NCBI GenBank assembly: GCA_949293915.1 | Contig: CASFFJ010000006.1 | Location: 1-21,607 of the forward strand | Length of the DNA: 21,607 nt | Direction: 5' to 3' | Source: an uncultured Christensenella sp. | GTDB lineage: Bacteria > Bacillota > Clostridia > Christensenellales > UBA1242 | Shown here: piece by piece, positions 6,246 through 13,905 of the stretch | Position numbering within the stretch: the first letter of the stretch is position 1 | Layout: every line of letters starts with the position of its first letter | Position numbers and translations under genes: made by a program | Notes under the pieces: model-generated | What the model saw: the letters and a program-made list of their open reading frames with translations, nothing else | Told to the model about the DNA's origin: nothing | Database searches by the model: none

Positions 6246-6269
6246 AAAAAAGAGCGTACTGCCCTTTTT
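6246..6269 (-). terminator. Intrinsic terminator of the hrcA-dnaJ cluster
   Basis: On the minus strand AAAAAGGGC and GCTCTTTTT pair (one G-U) around loop AGTAC, followed by U residues. The stem begins inside the dnaJ stop codon. Confidence 0.8.
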
Positions 6270-7386
6270 AATCATCTAATGTTTTGTTGTAATTGTTTGT
6301 CTTTGGATATGCCTTATCGCTGATTGTATCTTGCAATTCTTTAATAAGTTTAATAGTTGACTTGTCTACATCTTTTGGCATTTCGCCTTTCAGCGTAACG
6401 ATAAGGTCGCCACTGCCAAACCCTTTTAAGTACTTGATTCCTTTACCTTTTAAGGTGTATTTTGTGTTAGATTGAGTGAGCGGTGCAACATCTATCGTTT
6501 GTGTGCCTTTTAGGGTAGGAATTGTAACTTTACCACCTAACATTAGTGTCGTGATTGGCGCATACACATCTACATACAAATCAAAACCTTTTCGCACTAA
6601 AAGTGAGTGATTGTTGACTGTTATATTAATCAGCAAATCGCCAGGAACGCCATTATTTGATGCTGTTTGATTGCCCTCGCCGCGCACGCGAATTGTTTGG
6701 TCATTGTCTATGCCGGCTGGAACTTTTACTTTCACTTTTGCTTGAACAGTCTTTAATCCACTACCTTTGCAATTAGGACATTTGTCTTTAACCACTTTAC
6801 CTGTACCATTACAATTCCTACATACGCCAGTTGTTCGCGTCATACCAAACAAAGTCTGTTGCGTGTGTGTCACACGCCCAGCGCCATTACATTCGCTACA
6901 AGTCACATAATCGCTAGACGATTTTGCACCCGTTCCGCCACAATCTTTACAACGCTCTTTACGTGTCACTTGAATCTCTTTTTCGCAGCCAAACGCAGCC
7001 TCAGTGAACGACAGAACTAGTTTAAGCCCAATGTCATCACCCTCTTCGCGCCTAGTGCCAGCAGAGCCACCACCGCCAAAATTTGTGAAAATGTTAAAAA
7101 TATCTTCAAAGCCGCCGAACCCGCCATCAAAACCGCCTGAAAAACCGCCACCACCAAAGCCTTGTGGTCCATCCGCACTGCCATATTGGTCATAGTTGGC
7201 GCGCTTTTGCTTATCGCTAAGCACTGAATACGCCTCATTAATCTCTTTAAATTTTTCAGCCGCCTCAGGTGTTTTGTTTAAGTCGGGGTGATACTTTTTT
7301 GCCATTTGTCTATAAGCAGACTTAATTTCATCATCGCTTGCCGACTTAGTTACACCAAGGGTTGCATAATAATCTTTGTTTGCCAT
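6268..7386 (-). CDS. dnaJ: Hsp40 co-chaperone DnaJ
   Basis: The 372-residue product has full type I DnaJ architecture. The J domain (1-70) has the HPD motif at 33-35, which stimulates the DnaK ATPase. A Gly/Phe-rich linker (about 75-112) follows. The zinc-finger domain carries four CxxCxGxG repeats: CKDCGGTG, CSECNGAG, CRNCNGTG and CPNCKGSG. The C-terminal substrate-binding domain and dimerisation tail complete it. A ribosome binding site AAGGGA precedes the ATG closely. It is the last gene of the heat-shock cluster, 9 bases after a small hydrolase gene, and its stop codon lies in a terminator hairpin. Confidence 0.97.
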   Translation of the reverse strand: MANKDYYATLGVTKSASDDEIKSAYRQMAKKYHPDLNKTPEAAEKFKEINEAYSVLSDKQKRANYDQYGSADGPQGFGGGGFSGGFDGGFGGFEDIFNIFTNFGGGGSAGTRREEGDDIGLKLVLSFTEAAFGCEKEIQVTRKERCKDCGGTGAKSSSDYVTCSECNGAGRVTHTQQTLFGMTRTTGVCRNCNGTGKVVKDKCPNCKGSGLKTVQAKVKVKVPAGIDNDQTIRVRGEGNQTASNNGVPGDLLINITVNNHSLLVRKGFDLYVDVYAPITTLMLGGKVTIPTLKGTQTIDVAPLTQSNTKYTLKGKGIKYLKGFGSGDLIVTLKGEMPKDVDKSTIKLIKELQDTISDKAYPKTNNYNKTLDD

Positions 7387-7395
7387 AATTCCCTT

Positions 7396-7896
7396 TTATA
7401 ATTTTATGAAACAGTTATTGCCAAAATTTTTCGTATAAATTTTTTCAAAGTCATCTAATTTAATCCTAACATTGCGTGCACTTATTACATCTCTATAAAA
7501 ACGAGGAATTAAACCATTATCGAACAACTGAAAACCTATTGCAAGTACACAACTATCATAGTCTGTACCTGCAATATGGATTTCTTTATCCTCACTGTTT
7601 TCGTAGATTTGTTTGATGTCTTCTAGCGCTTTTTGGGGTAAACTATATGAAGTTTTTTCTATTTCAACATAGTTACAATCAAGTTGAGATAGTTCTGTAT
7701 CTTCTGCTGTAATCATTTTGTTATAATTTAAAACTTCTTGATAGTTTGGATTAACTGATTTTTTATTAATAAATCTTGTAGCAAAAATATGCTCATAATT
7801 TTTAAAATCAATCTTATTTATGTTTTTATATATATGTTGATTTTCTTGTGATTTAAAACCTTTTTGCATATCAACAATGATTAAAACTTTTGTCAT
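7396..7896 (-). CDS. Isochorismatase-like cysteine hydrolase inserted between dnaK and dnaJ
   Basis: The product of 166 residues has the isochorismatase-family fold and its Asp-Lys-Cys triad: Asp9 in IIVDMQKGF, Lys81 in EKTSY, and Cys116 in GTDYDSCVL. Relatives include nicotinamidases and ureido-acid or other amide hydrolases; it is at the small end of the family and the substrate is unknown. The ATG at 7896 comes one base after the dnaK stop, with no strong ribosome binding site, so it is likely translated by coupling to dnaK. The alternative TTG at 7905 lies within dnaK. It is not a usual member of dnaK operons, and its position suggests co-expression under stress. Confidence 0.85.
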   Translation of the reverse strand: MTKVLIIVDMQKGFKSQENQHIYKNINKIDFKNYEHIFATRFINKKSVNPNYQEVLNYNKMITAEDTELSQLDCNYVEIEKTSYSLPQKALEDIKQIYENSEDKEIHIAGTDYDSCVLAIGFQLFDNGLIPRFYRDVISARNVRIKLDDFEKIYTKNFGNNCFIKL

Positions 7897-7897
7897 A

Positions 7898-9730
7898 TTA
7901 TTCAACCACTACTTCTGGGTCGCCATCATCTTTTGGTTTGTCATTTGAACCTTCGTTATTGCCATTTGCGTTTGCATCTGCTTGTGGATTTTGGCTCATA
8001 TTTTGATACATTTTTGTGAATACTGTATTTGATACATTAGTCAAATCTTCTGTTGCTTTCTTGATTTCGTCAAGGCTTTCGCTAGTTAGGTGTTTCTTTG
8101 CCTCTTCGCACGCATCTGTAAGTTGTTTCTTGTCTTCTTCGCTAAGTTTGTCAGCGTTGTCTTTCATAACCTTTTCAATGTTCATAACCATTGCATCCAA
8201 GCCATTGCGAGAATCAATTACTTCACGCTTTTTCTTGTCTTCTTCTGCAAATTGTTCTGCTTCTTTTACTGCCTTGTTGATTTCTTCTTCGCTAAGGTTG
8301 GTTGAAGCGGTGATTGTGATTTTTTGCTCTTTGTTTGTGCCAAGGTCTTTAGCGCTAACATTTACAATGCCATTTGCATCAATATCAAATGTAACTTCGA
8401 TTTGTGGAACTCCGCGTGGTGCTGGTGGAATACCAGTGAGTTGGAATCTACCAAGTGATTTATTTTGCGCCGCGAATTCACGCTCGCCTTGCAATACATT
8501 GATTTCAACGCCTGGCTGATTGTCTTGCGCTGTGCTAAATATTTGAGATTTCTTGGTAGGAATAGTGGTGTTACGCTCGATTAAGCGTGTGCATACTCCG
8601 CCAAGCGTTTCAATGCCAAGCGACAATGGTGTTACATCAAGAAGCAATACATCTTTTACTTCGCCACCCAATACGCCCGCTTGAATAGCAGCGCCAACAG
8701 CCACACACTCATCTGGGTTGATACCCTTAAATGGTGTAACTGGAATTTCTTTGCTAAGCGCCTCCACCACGCACGGAACACGAGTTGAACCGCCGACTAA
8801 CACAACATTAGCAATATCATTTTTATTTAAACCTGCATCCTTTAATGCATTACGAGTGCATACAAGCGTTTCTTCTACAAGGTCGGCAATCATATTCTCG
8901 AATTTTGCACGAGTGAGTGTGTATTCAAGATGTTTAGGTCCGGTTGCGTCTGCTGTGATGAATGGCAAACTGATTGTGTTTTGAGTGAGCGTGCTGAGTT
9001 CGATTTTTGCCTTTTCACTAGCCTCTTTTAGTCTTTGCATTGCAAGCTTATCGTTTGATAAATCAATACCATTTTCTTTTTTAAACTCATCAACTAAAAG
9101 ATTCATAATGCGGTTATCAAAGTCGTCACCGCCAAGACGAGTGTTCCCATTTGTTGACAATACTTCGAATACTCCATCGCCAATTTCTAGAATTGACACA
9201 TCAAATGTACCGCCACCAAGGTCGTATACTAAAATCTTTTGATTTTTTCTGTCTTGCTTATCAAGACCGTATGCAAGCGCGGCTGCGGTTGGCTCGTTGA
9301 TGATACGCAAAACTTCAAGCCCAGCAATTTTACCTGCATTCTTTGTTGCTTGACGCTGAGAGTCGTTGAAATATGCAGGCACTGTGATAACTGCTTGCGT
9401 TACTGGACTGCCAAGATATGCCTCAGCATCTTGTTTAAGTTTTGTCAAAATCATAGCGCTGATTTCTTCTGGGCTGTAACTCTTGTCGCCAATTTTTGCT
9501 TTGTAATCTGTGCCCATCTCGCGCTTGATTGAAATGACAGTTTTGTCAGGATTTGCAACCGCTTGACGCTTTGCCACTTGACCTACCAACCTTTCGCCAT
9601 CTTTGAAGCCTACCACACTAGGAGTAGTTCTTCCACCTTCGCTGTTAGGAATGACAGTAGGTTGACCACCCTCCATAACAGCCACACAACTATTCGTTGT
9701 CCCTAAATCAATACCAATAATTTTTCCCAT
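7898..9730 (-). CDS. dnaK: Hsp70 chaperone DnaK
   Basis: The 610-residue protein is a complete DnaK. The nucleotide-binding domain shows IGIDLGTTNS (phosphate 1), VPAYFNDSQRQAT, EPTAAALAYGL, DLGGGTFDVS (phosphate 2) and VLVGGSTRVP (adenosine). The linker DVLLLDVTPLSLGIE leads to the substrate-binding beta domain, then the helical lid and a disordered acidic tail ending in EVVVE. The ATG at 9730 is chosen because AAGGAG lies upstream and the protein begins with the family's MGKIIGIDLG; a start at 9784 would add 18 unrelated residues through a hairpin. The gene is separated from the MBL gene upstream by an unusual 288-base structured region, and no CIRCE was found there. It is followed without a gap by the isochorismatase-like gene. 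Confidence 0.98.
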   Translation of the reverse strand: MGKIIGIDLGTTNSCVAVMEGGQPTVIPNSEGGRTTPSVVGFKDGERLVGQVAKRQAVANPDKTVISIKREMGTDYKAKIGDKSYSPEEISAMILTKLKQDAEAYLGSPVTQAVITVPAYFNDSQRQATKNAGKIAGLEVLRIINEPTAAALAYGLDKQDRKNQKILVYDLGGGTFDVSILEIGDGVFEVLSTNGNTRLGGDDFDNRIMNLLVDEFKKENGIDLSNDKLAMQRLKEASEKAKIELSTLTQNTISLPFITADATGPKHLEYTLTRAKFENMIADLVEETLVCTRNALKDAGLNKNDIANVVLVGGSTRVPCVVEALSKEIPVTPFKGINPDECVAVGAAIQAGVLGGEVKDVLLLDVTPLSLGIETLGGVCTRLIERNTTIPTKKSQIFSTAQDNQPGVEINVLQGEREFAAQNKSLGRFQLTGIPPAPRGVPQIEVTFDIDANGIVNVSAKDLGTNKEQKITITASTNLSEEEINKAVKEAEQFAEEDKKKREVIDSRNGLDAMVMNIEKVMKDNADKLSEEDKKQLTDACEEAKKHLTSESLDEIKKATEDLTNVSNTVFTKMYQNMSQNPQADANANGNNEGSNDKPKDDGDPEVVVE

Positions 9731-9758
9731 AATTTTTTGCTCCTTAAAATAAATTTTT

Positions 9759-9774
9759 TCACGAACTTTCGTGA
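9759..9774 (-). promoter_or_regulatory. Hairpin/dyad just upstream of the dnaK ribosome binding site
   Basis: TCACGAA and TTCGTGA are a perfect 7-bp inverted repeat around two bases, 14 bases upstream of AAGGAG. It could be a protein operator or an mRNA hairpin that affects dnaK translation. It is not CIRCE and not a recognised CtsR or LexA site. Confidence 0.5.
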
Positions 9775-9780
9775 GTGATA

Positions 9781-10004
9781 GCACATTTTTGAGTGTTGCA
9801 AATTTATTTGCATAAACGATAAGAAATGTGCGAAAACTTATGAGTTTACGAATAAGTAAAAATTTATTGAAGAGTATAAAATTTTGGATTAATTATATGT
9901 CTGTGAGTTTACGATCGACATATAATTTTTCTATACTCTTTTTCGTGTGTTGCAATTTTAATTGCAAATTGACTTTTACATTGTGAATTTGAAATTTATT
10001 TCAA
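9781..10004. repeat. Hairpin-dense intergenic region between the MBL gene and dnaK
   Basis: Perfect inverted repeats occur one after another: 9781-9788 with 9824-9831 (GCACATTT), enclosing 9797-9812 (TGCAAAT); 9836-9841 with 9852-9857 (ACTTAT); 9870-9878 with 9932-9940 (AAGAGTATA), enclosing 9892-9901 with 9917-9926 (ATTATATGTC); 9950-9967 (TTGCAATT); and 9989-10004 (TTGAAAT). The 11-base word TGAGTTTACGA is repeated at 9841-9851 and 9904-9914, mostly in the loops of two hairpins. No ORF or convincing sigma-A promoter is seen, apart from a TATAAT at 9899-9894 region on the minus strand without a good -35. Confidence 0.7.
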
Positions 10005-10018
10005 TAATTGAGTTCATT

Positions 10019-10639
10019 TTATTTCTTTAAATAACTTATCCATTGCGGAATGTTTTGATTTTGTTCTTGCTTATTGCTCACCCTGCCATGTCCGGAAAAC
10101 AGCGTATTATATTCTAGATTATTCAATTTTATTAGACTTTTTAGCATATCGTTTTCGTTTGAATTGCTAAAATCTGTTCTGCCTATTGAGTCAGCAAACA
10201 GCGTATCGCCACTAAACAGCATATCGCCAATTAGATAACTCATCCCATCTAAAGTGTGACCGGGCGAAGATATACATTTCACTTTTATATCAGCGATTTT
10301 GACTTCATCGCCATCACAAATATTGTTGATATGCGACAATTTATATTTCTTTGGCTTTTCCATTATGCTTACGTTTAAGCGCTCGTTAAGCATATTTTCA
10401 CTCGCGTAAATTGAAGCATAAATTGGAATGTTTTCTTTGTCATAATCTTCAATATAATATATATGGTCAAAATGTGAATGAGTTATAAATACTGCTAAAA
10501 TCTGTTTATTTGTTAGCATCCTTATATCATTTGGTGGAACACCTGCATCAATTAGCACACAGCCAGCTTCTGATTCAACAATATAAGTGTTCTGTTCAAA
10601 TAAACCGTGCTTTGATTTAACACAAAATTTATTTTTCAT
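10019..10639 (-). CDS. Metallo-beta-lactamase-fold hydrolase (glyoxalase II-like)
   Basis: This is a 206-residue MBL-fold enzyme with the dinuclear zinc motif HSHFDH (54-59), followed by PGHT, SGDTLF (bridging Asp), GRTDF and a C-terminal SGHG. The pattern and length match small glyoxalase II/YcbL-type thioester hydrolases widespread in Bacillota; the substrate is not known. The ATG overlaps the grpE stop (TAATG), which means translational coupling. It is inserted between grpE and dnaK, not a standard heat-shock gene place, and is followed by the structured gap. Motifs are intact, so it is probably an active enzyme. Confidence 0.9.
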   Translation of the reverse strand: MKNKFCVKSKHGLFEQNTYIVESEAGCVLIDAGVPPNDIRMLTNKQILAVFITHSHFDHIYYIEDYDKENIPIYASIYASENMLNERLNVSIMEKPKKYKLSHINNICDGDEVKIADIKVKCISSPGHTLDGMSYLIGDMLFSGDTLFADSIGRTDFSNSNENDMLKSLIKLNNLEYNTLFSGHGRVSNKQEQNQNIPQWISYLKK

Positions 10640-11355
10640 TATTTTTTAACCACCACCTGTGCATATCTAATCACTTTGCCTTTGTAACTAAAACCGCGAC
10701 TGGCTAGTTTAGTTATCATACCTGATTCTAGGTCACTAGTGCTATCTGTGTCAATTGCTTGGTGCAGTTCGGGGTTGAATTTACCAGTAGCATCAATTTC
10801 TTCTACACCCATTTTGCTAAGTGTATCAAGGATACCTTTTTCTATAAACTTGATACCCATTAAAGTGTTCTTATCTGTAATCATCTCAGTCGCCATTTTG
10901 AAACTGTCAATGGCTGGCAAGAATTGTTCTATCGCATCAATAAAGCCATCCGTTCGTGCATCGCTGATGGTTGTCTGCATACGTTTACGATAGTTGTCAA
11001 ACTCTGCTTGAACACGAAGTAAATCTTGGAAATAATTGTCTTTATTCTTACATTTACATTCATCATCTTTATCGCAATCACATTTATTATCATCGTTATT
11101 GCAATCACATTCATCATCATCGCAATCACATTTATCATCGTGCTCACATTCATCGTGGTCGCAATCTTCACAATCATCATTACAATCACAATCATCATCA
11201 CAATCGTCATCGCAATTACATTTTTTATCATTGTCGGCATTTGATTTTTTAGCATTGTCATCATCGTAGCCATCATCATAATTATAATCAACCATATCAT
11301 CTAAATCTTGACCACAACCGCACTTACACTTCTTGTCATCATCTTTTTTATTCAC
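10639..11355 (-). CDS. grpE: GrpE nucleotide exchange factor with Cys/Asp-rich N-terminal tail
   Basis: Residues 108-238 form a normal GrpE: the long coiled-coil helix (DLLRVQAEFDNYRKRM), the four-helix region and the C-terminal beta domain (GFSYKGKVIRYAQVVV) that opens the DnaK nucleotide cleft. The first 107 residues are extraordinary, built almost only of Asp, Cys, Asn, Lys and Glu with some His. They contain 19 Cys (10, 12, 14, 46 to 102), while the GrpE core has none. GrpE proteins often have acidic disordered tails, but cysteine in this density suggests metal binding or redox sensing, which is inference. Translation starts at GTG, overlapping the hrcA stop (TAGTG), with a strong AAAGGAGG site. 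The tail DNA (about 11050-11220, minus) is a low-complexity run of GAT and TGT codons. Confidence 0.95.
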   Translation of the reverse strand: MNKKDDDKKCKCGCGQDLDDMVDYNYDDGYDDDNAKKSNADNDKKCNCDDDCDDDCDCNDDCEDCDHDECEHDDKCDCDDDECDCNNDDNKCDCDKDDECKCKNKDNYFQDLLRVQAEFDNYRKRMQTTISDARTDGFIDAIEQFLPAIDSFKMATEMITDKNTLMGIKFIEKGILDTLSKMGVEEIDATGKFNPELHQAIDTDSTSDLESGMITKLASRGFSYKGKVIRYAQVVVKK

Positions 11356-12380
11356 TAACTACCTCCTTTAAAGTTGTTAATTTGCCCCACTATAAATTTG
11401 AGTGCAGCGGCAACATTGGCGTAATCTATTCGCTTTGGCCCAACTAACGCAAGGCTGGCTATTGGAACGCCATTAATGACAATTGGAGCGCTCAGCATCA
11501 TACCACCTTTTAGTTTAGACTGTTCGTTTTCTTCCCCTATTGTGAAGTTAAGGTCGCTTGTCTCGGTCACTGCATCAATTACACTTTCGCTGTCGTTTAA
11601 AAACTCAAATACATTCTTGGTGTCATCATATTCAGATTTAGTCATACCATCTAAAAATTTCGTTGGATTTTCGTTACTGATGTCACATTTGGCTTTTATA
11701 AATGCTATCAACGACTTTGCAATATTATCAATAAGGTCTCTAAATTCGATAATTTGCCTACCAGCCTTTAAACATACATCATTGATATTGTCTACAAAAT
11801 ATCCAATGGTTTGACCTTTGAAATGCCCAGTCAAATATTCACTGGCCTCAATACACGCCGAACGCTCAATATTTGGGTCTAGCGCAATATTGTCATCAAT
11901 AATTCCGCCATTCGTCTCAACCAACAATAGCGCATCTTTTTGAATTAACGGTATAATTTGTATATTAATTATAGTCAAATTTTGTAACCCATGCTTAACA
12001 AGTACTGTTGGACAGTTGGTTGCCTTGCTTAACCGCTTTGCTAATGTGGACAAAGTTGAAACAAGACTTACCGATTTGTCTTCATATGAAGATATAACTT
12101 TCTCAACAGCGTTATAATCAAGTCCATCACTATTTAACAAATTGTTAACATACTCTTTATATGCTAAATTGGTTGGCACTCTGCCACCTGAAGTGTGAAG
12201 CTGTTTAAAATACCCCATACTCTCAAGCGCATTGAGTTCATTGCGTAATGTTGCAGAAGATAAATTATTAAAATGGGCATTGAGCGATGCGCTAGTAACT
12301 GGTTGAGCATTCTTTATGTAATCATCTACCGCATACAAAATTATGTCGTGTTTCCTTTTATTTTTATCCTCTACTTTCAT
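11355..12380 (-). CDS. hrcA: Heat-inducible transcription repressor HrcA
   Basis: The 341-residue protein has the HrcA layout. An N-terminal winged helix ends in the family signature SSATLRNELNALESMGYFKQ and TSGGRVPT (about residues 40-70); a GAF-like dimer domain with an inserted segment follows, and the C-terminal core has GPKRIDYANV. HrcA dimers bind CIRCE and repress heat-shock genes, and HrcA needs GroEL to fold. The ATG is preceded by GGAG, and the CIRCE operator lies 17 bases upstream, so the gene is autoregulated. It is the first gene of the cluster and overlaps grpE by one base. Confidence 0.97.
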   Translation of the reverse strand: MKVEDKNKRKHDIILYAVDDYIKNAQPVTSASLNAHFNNLSSATLRNELNALESMGYFKQLHTSGGRVPTNLAYKEYVNNLLNSDGLDYNAVEKVISSYEDKSVSLVSTLSTLAKRLSKATNCPTVLVKHGLQNLTIINIQIIPLIQKDALLLVETNGGIIDDNIALDPNIERSACIEASEYLTGHFKGQTIGYFVDNINDVCLKAGRQIIEFRDLIDNIAKSLIAFIKAKCDISNENPTKFLDGMTKSEYDDTKNVFEFLNDSESVIDAVTETSDLNFTIGEENEQSKLKGGMMLSAPIVINGVPIASLALVGPKRIDYANVAAALKFIVGQINNFKGGS

Positions 12381-12396
12381 ATTTTTTCTCCAAGAA

Positions 12397-12423
12397 TTAG
12401 CACTCTTTATTTTCGACTGCTAA
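12397..12423. promoter_or_regulatory. CIRCE operator (HrcA binding site)
   Basis: TTAGCACTC, nine bases, then GACTGCTAA, matching CIRCE (TTAGCACTC-N9-GAGTGCTAA) except for one base in the second arm. It spans the expected transcription start of hrcA. Confidence 0.93.
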
Positions 12424-12427
12424 CTCT

Positions 12428-12456
12428 ATTTTATGCACATTGCTAAAAAAAATCAA
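12428..12456 (-). promoter_or_regulatory. Promoter of the hrcA heat-shock operon
   Basis: On the minus strand TTGATT (12456-12451) and TAAAAT (12433-12428) are 17 bases apart, with CIRCE immediately downstream. Three phased T/A tracts (12470-12502) lie just upstream of the -35 box. Confidence 0.75.
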
Positions 12457-12469
12457 GTGTTTTTGACAC

Positions 12470-12502
12470 TTTTTTTGAAATTTTTTTGAAATTTTTTTGA
12501 AA
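12470..12502. repeat. Three perfect 11-bp tandem repeats (phased A-tracts)
   Basis: TTTTTTTGAAA is repeated exactly three times. The 11-base period is close to one helical turn, so the tracts should bend the DNA. They lie in the gap between the hrcA promoter and the divergent glycosyltransferase promoter. Confidence 0.85.
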
Positions 12503-12560
12503 TTTTTGTATTTTTATAAATATTATTGAAATATATTTTTTGTTACATAAATAAAAATGT

Positions 12561-12589
12561 TTGTAAATTTATTTTTAATATGTTAGAAT
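12561..12589 (+). promoter_or_regulatory. Promoter of the glycosyltransferase gene
   Basis: TTGTAA (12561-12566) and TAGAAT (12584-12589) are 17 bases apart. The -10 box ends six bases before the ATG at 12596, so transcription should start at or next to the start codon. Confidence 0.65.
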
Positions 12590-12595
12590 GCAACC

Positions 12596-13891
12596 ATGAG
12601 AGTATTAATTAGCATTTGTGCAACAATTGGTACAATTTTAACAATATTAACCTTTTATAAAAAAATTGTTCATCTTGTAGGATTGTTTTCTAGAAAGAAA
12701 TTTCAACCAACGAACACAAAACATAAATATGCGATTTGTGTTGCTGCAAGAAATGAAGAGAAAGTTATTAGAAATCTTATAGAAAGCATACATAATCAAG
12801 ATTATGACCAAAATAAAATCACTTTGTTTATTATTGCCAATAACTGCACTGATAAGACAGTTGATGTGGTAAAAGATTATATTAATGAAACACAATGCAA
12901 CAATGTTAAATTGTATGTCAGAGATTGTCCAGAAGAACGAACAAAAGGTTTTGCACTAAAATACCTTTTTGAACAAATAAAGAAGGATTATGGTATTGAA
13001 AGTTTTGAAGGGTATTTTATCTTTGATGCTGACAATATATTAAATCCAAACTATATCACTAAAATGAATGAAGCATTTGATGCGGGTAATAAGATTGTCA
13101 CTTCTTTTAGAAATTCAAAAAACACAATGCAAAATTGGATATCATACTCATACGCTATGCACTGGTTGCGTACTTGTCTTAAAGAAAACAGAGGTAAAAG
13201 TATAGTTAATCTCGCTTGCAGAATTCAAGGAACAGGCTTTTTATTCGCTAATGAACTTGTTAAAGATGGTTGGAAATACACTTCTCTTACAGAAGATAGA
13301 GCATTTTGTACAGATGCTGTCGTACAAGGATATAGAATTAGTTATTGCGAAGATGCAGTATTTTATGATGAACAACCATATAAATTAAAAATTGCATTAA
13401 GACAACGATTACGTTGGGCAAAAGGTCATTTACAGTCGACTGTGGAAAATGAACCCAAATTAATTAAAAATATGTTGAAATTTAATAAAAATTTCGCAAT
13501 TTCTTACGATTGTTTCTGGTTAAATTTTCCTTATTCTATTGAATCATTTTTCAGAAAAATTTTAGTATATATATTGAAAATATGTTTAGGTATCATTGCG
13601 TGTAATGTACTTGGTGTCATTTGGGGAATTGTTGTTTCGTATGCCATAGGCTTACTGAAAAATTGGGGAAAGAAAATGATAGATGTGGTTGAGGTCGCTA
13701 TCTGGTATGGCAAGAAAACCAATTTCTTTAAAAATAATAATTTTTTTAAAATATTATTTTACACTTTAATGTTCCCATTTTTTGATATTATTGGTAAATG
13801 GTCTATGATAATTGCAATGTTTGTAAAAGTGGAATGGAAACCTATCCCTCATGATAGAGTTATGGATGTTAAAAAATTGAATAAAAATTAA
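12596..13891 (+). CDS. Membrane family 2 glycosyltransferase
   Basis: The 431-residue protein has an N-terminal membrane helix (about 3-22), a GT-A catalytic domain, and hydrophobic segments at about 325-365 and 390-415. The catalytic motifs of processive GT2 enzymes are present: VAARNEE, the metal-binding DAD (144-146), TED (232-234) and QRLRW (270-274, the QxxRW motif). Such enzymes move sugars from nucleotide donors into polysaccharides or glycolipids at the membrane; product and donor are not predictable. There is no Shine-Dalgarno sequence and the -10 box is six bases from ATG, so translation is probably leaderless. A bidirectional terminator follows. It is a single-gene unit divergent from hrcA. 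Confidence 0.88.
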   Translation: MRVLISICATIGTILTILTFYKKIVHLVGLFSRKKFQPTNTKHKYAICVAARNEEKVIRNLIESIHNQDYDQNKITLFIIANNCTDKTVDVVKDYINETQCNNVKLYVRDCPEERTKGFALKYLFEQIKKDYGIESFEGYFIFDADNILNPNYITKMNEAFDAGNKIVTSFRNSKNTMQNWISYSYAMHWLRTCLKENRGKSIVNLACRIQGTGFLFANELVKDGWKYTSLTEDRAFCTDAVVQGYRISYCEDAVFYDEQPYKLKIALRQRLRWAKGHLQSTVENEPKLIKNMLKFNKNFAISYDCFWLNFPYSIESFFRKILVYILKICLGIIACNVLGVIWGIVVSYAIGLLKNWGKKMIDVVEVAIWYGKKTNFFKNNNFFKILFYTLMFPFFDIIGKWSMIIAMFVKVEWKPIPHDRVMDVKKLNKN

Positions 13892-13905
13892 TTAAATTTA
13901 TTATG

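Noticed and set aside
9731..9784. Longer N terminus for DnaK starting at 9784
   Set aside because: It would add 18 residues not found in DnaK and would include the ribosome binding site in the coding region.
9771..9800. AGCAC ... GAGTG words upstream of dnaK resembling a CIRCE element
   Set aside because: The two arms are only eight bases apart instead of 13 between the AGCAC and GTGCT cores, and the outer bases do not match; only the hrcA site is a true CIRCE.
10929..11300. Long ORFs in other frames over the grpE tail (Met/Ile-rich, His-rich and Ser-rich)
   Set aside because: They are shadows of the GAT/TGT low-complexity tract in grpE.
12455..12476. AAGTGT/ACACTT hairpin followed by T residues on the plus strand
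   Set aside because: No plus-strand gene lies upstream, and the left arm overlaps the hrcA -35 box; it is more likely part of the promoter region than a terminator.
12470..12502. Tandem repeats considered as a CRISPR-like array
   Set aside because: The units are 11 bases with no spacers.
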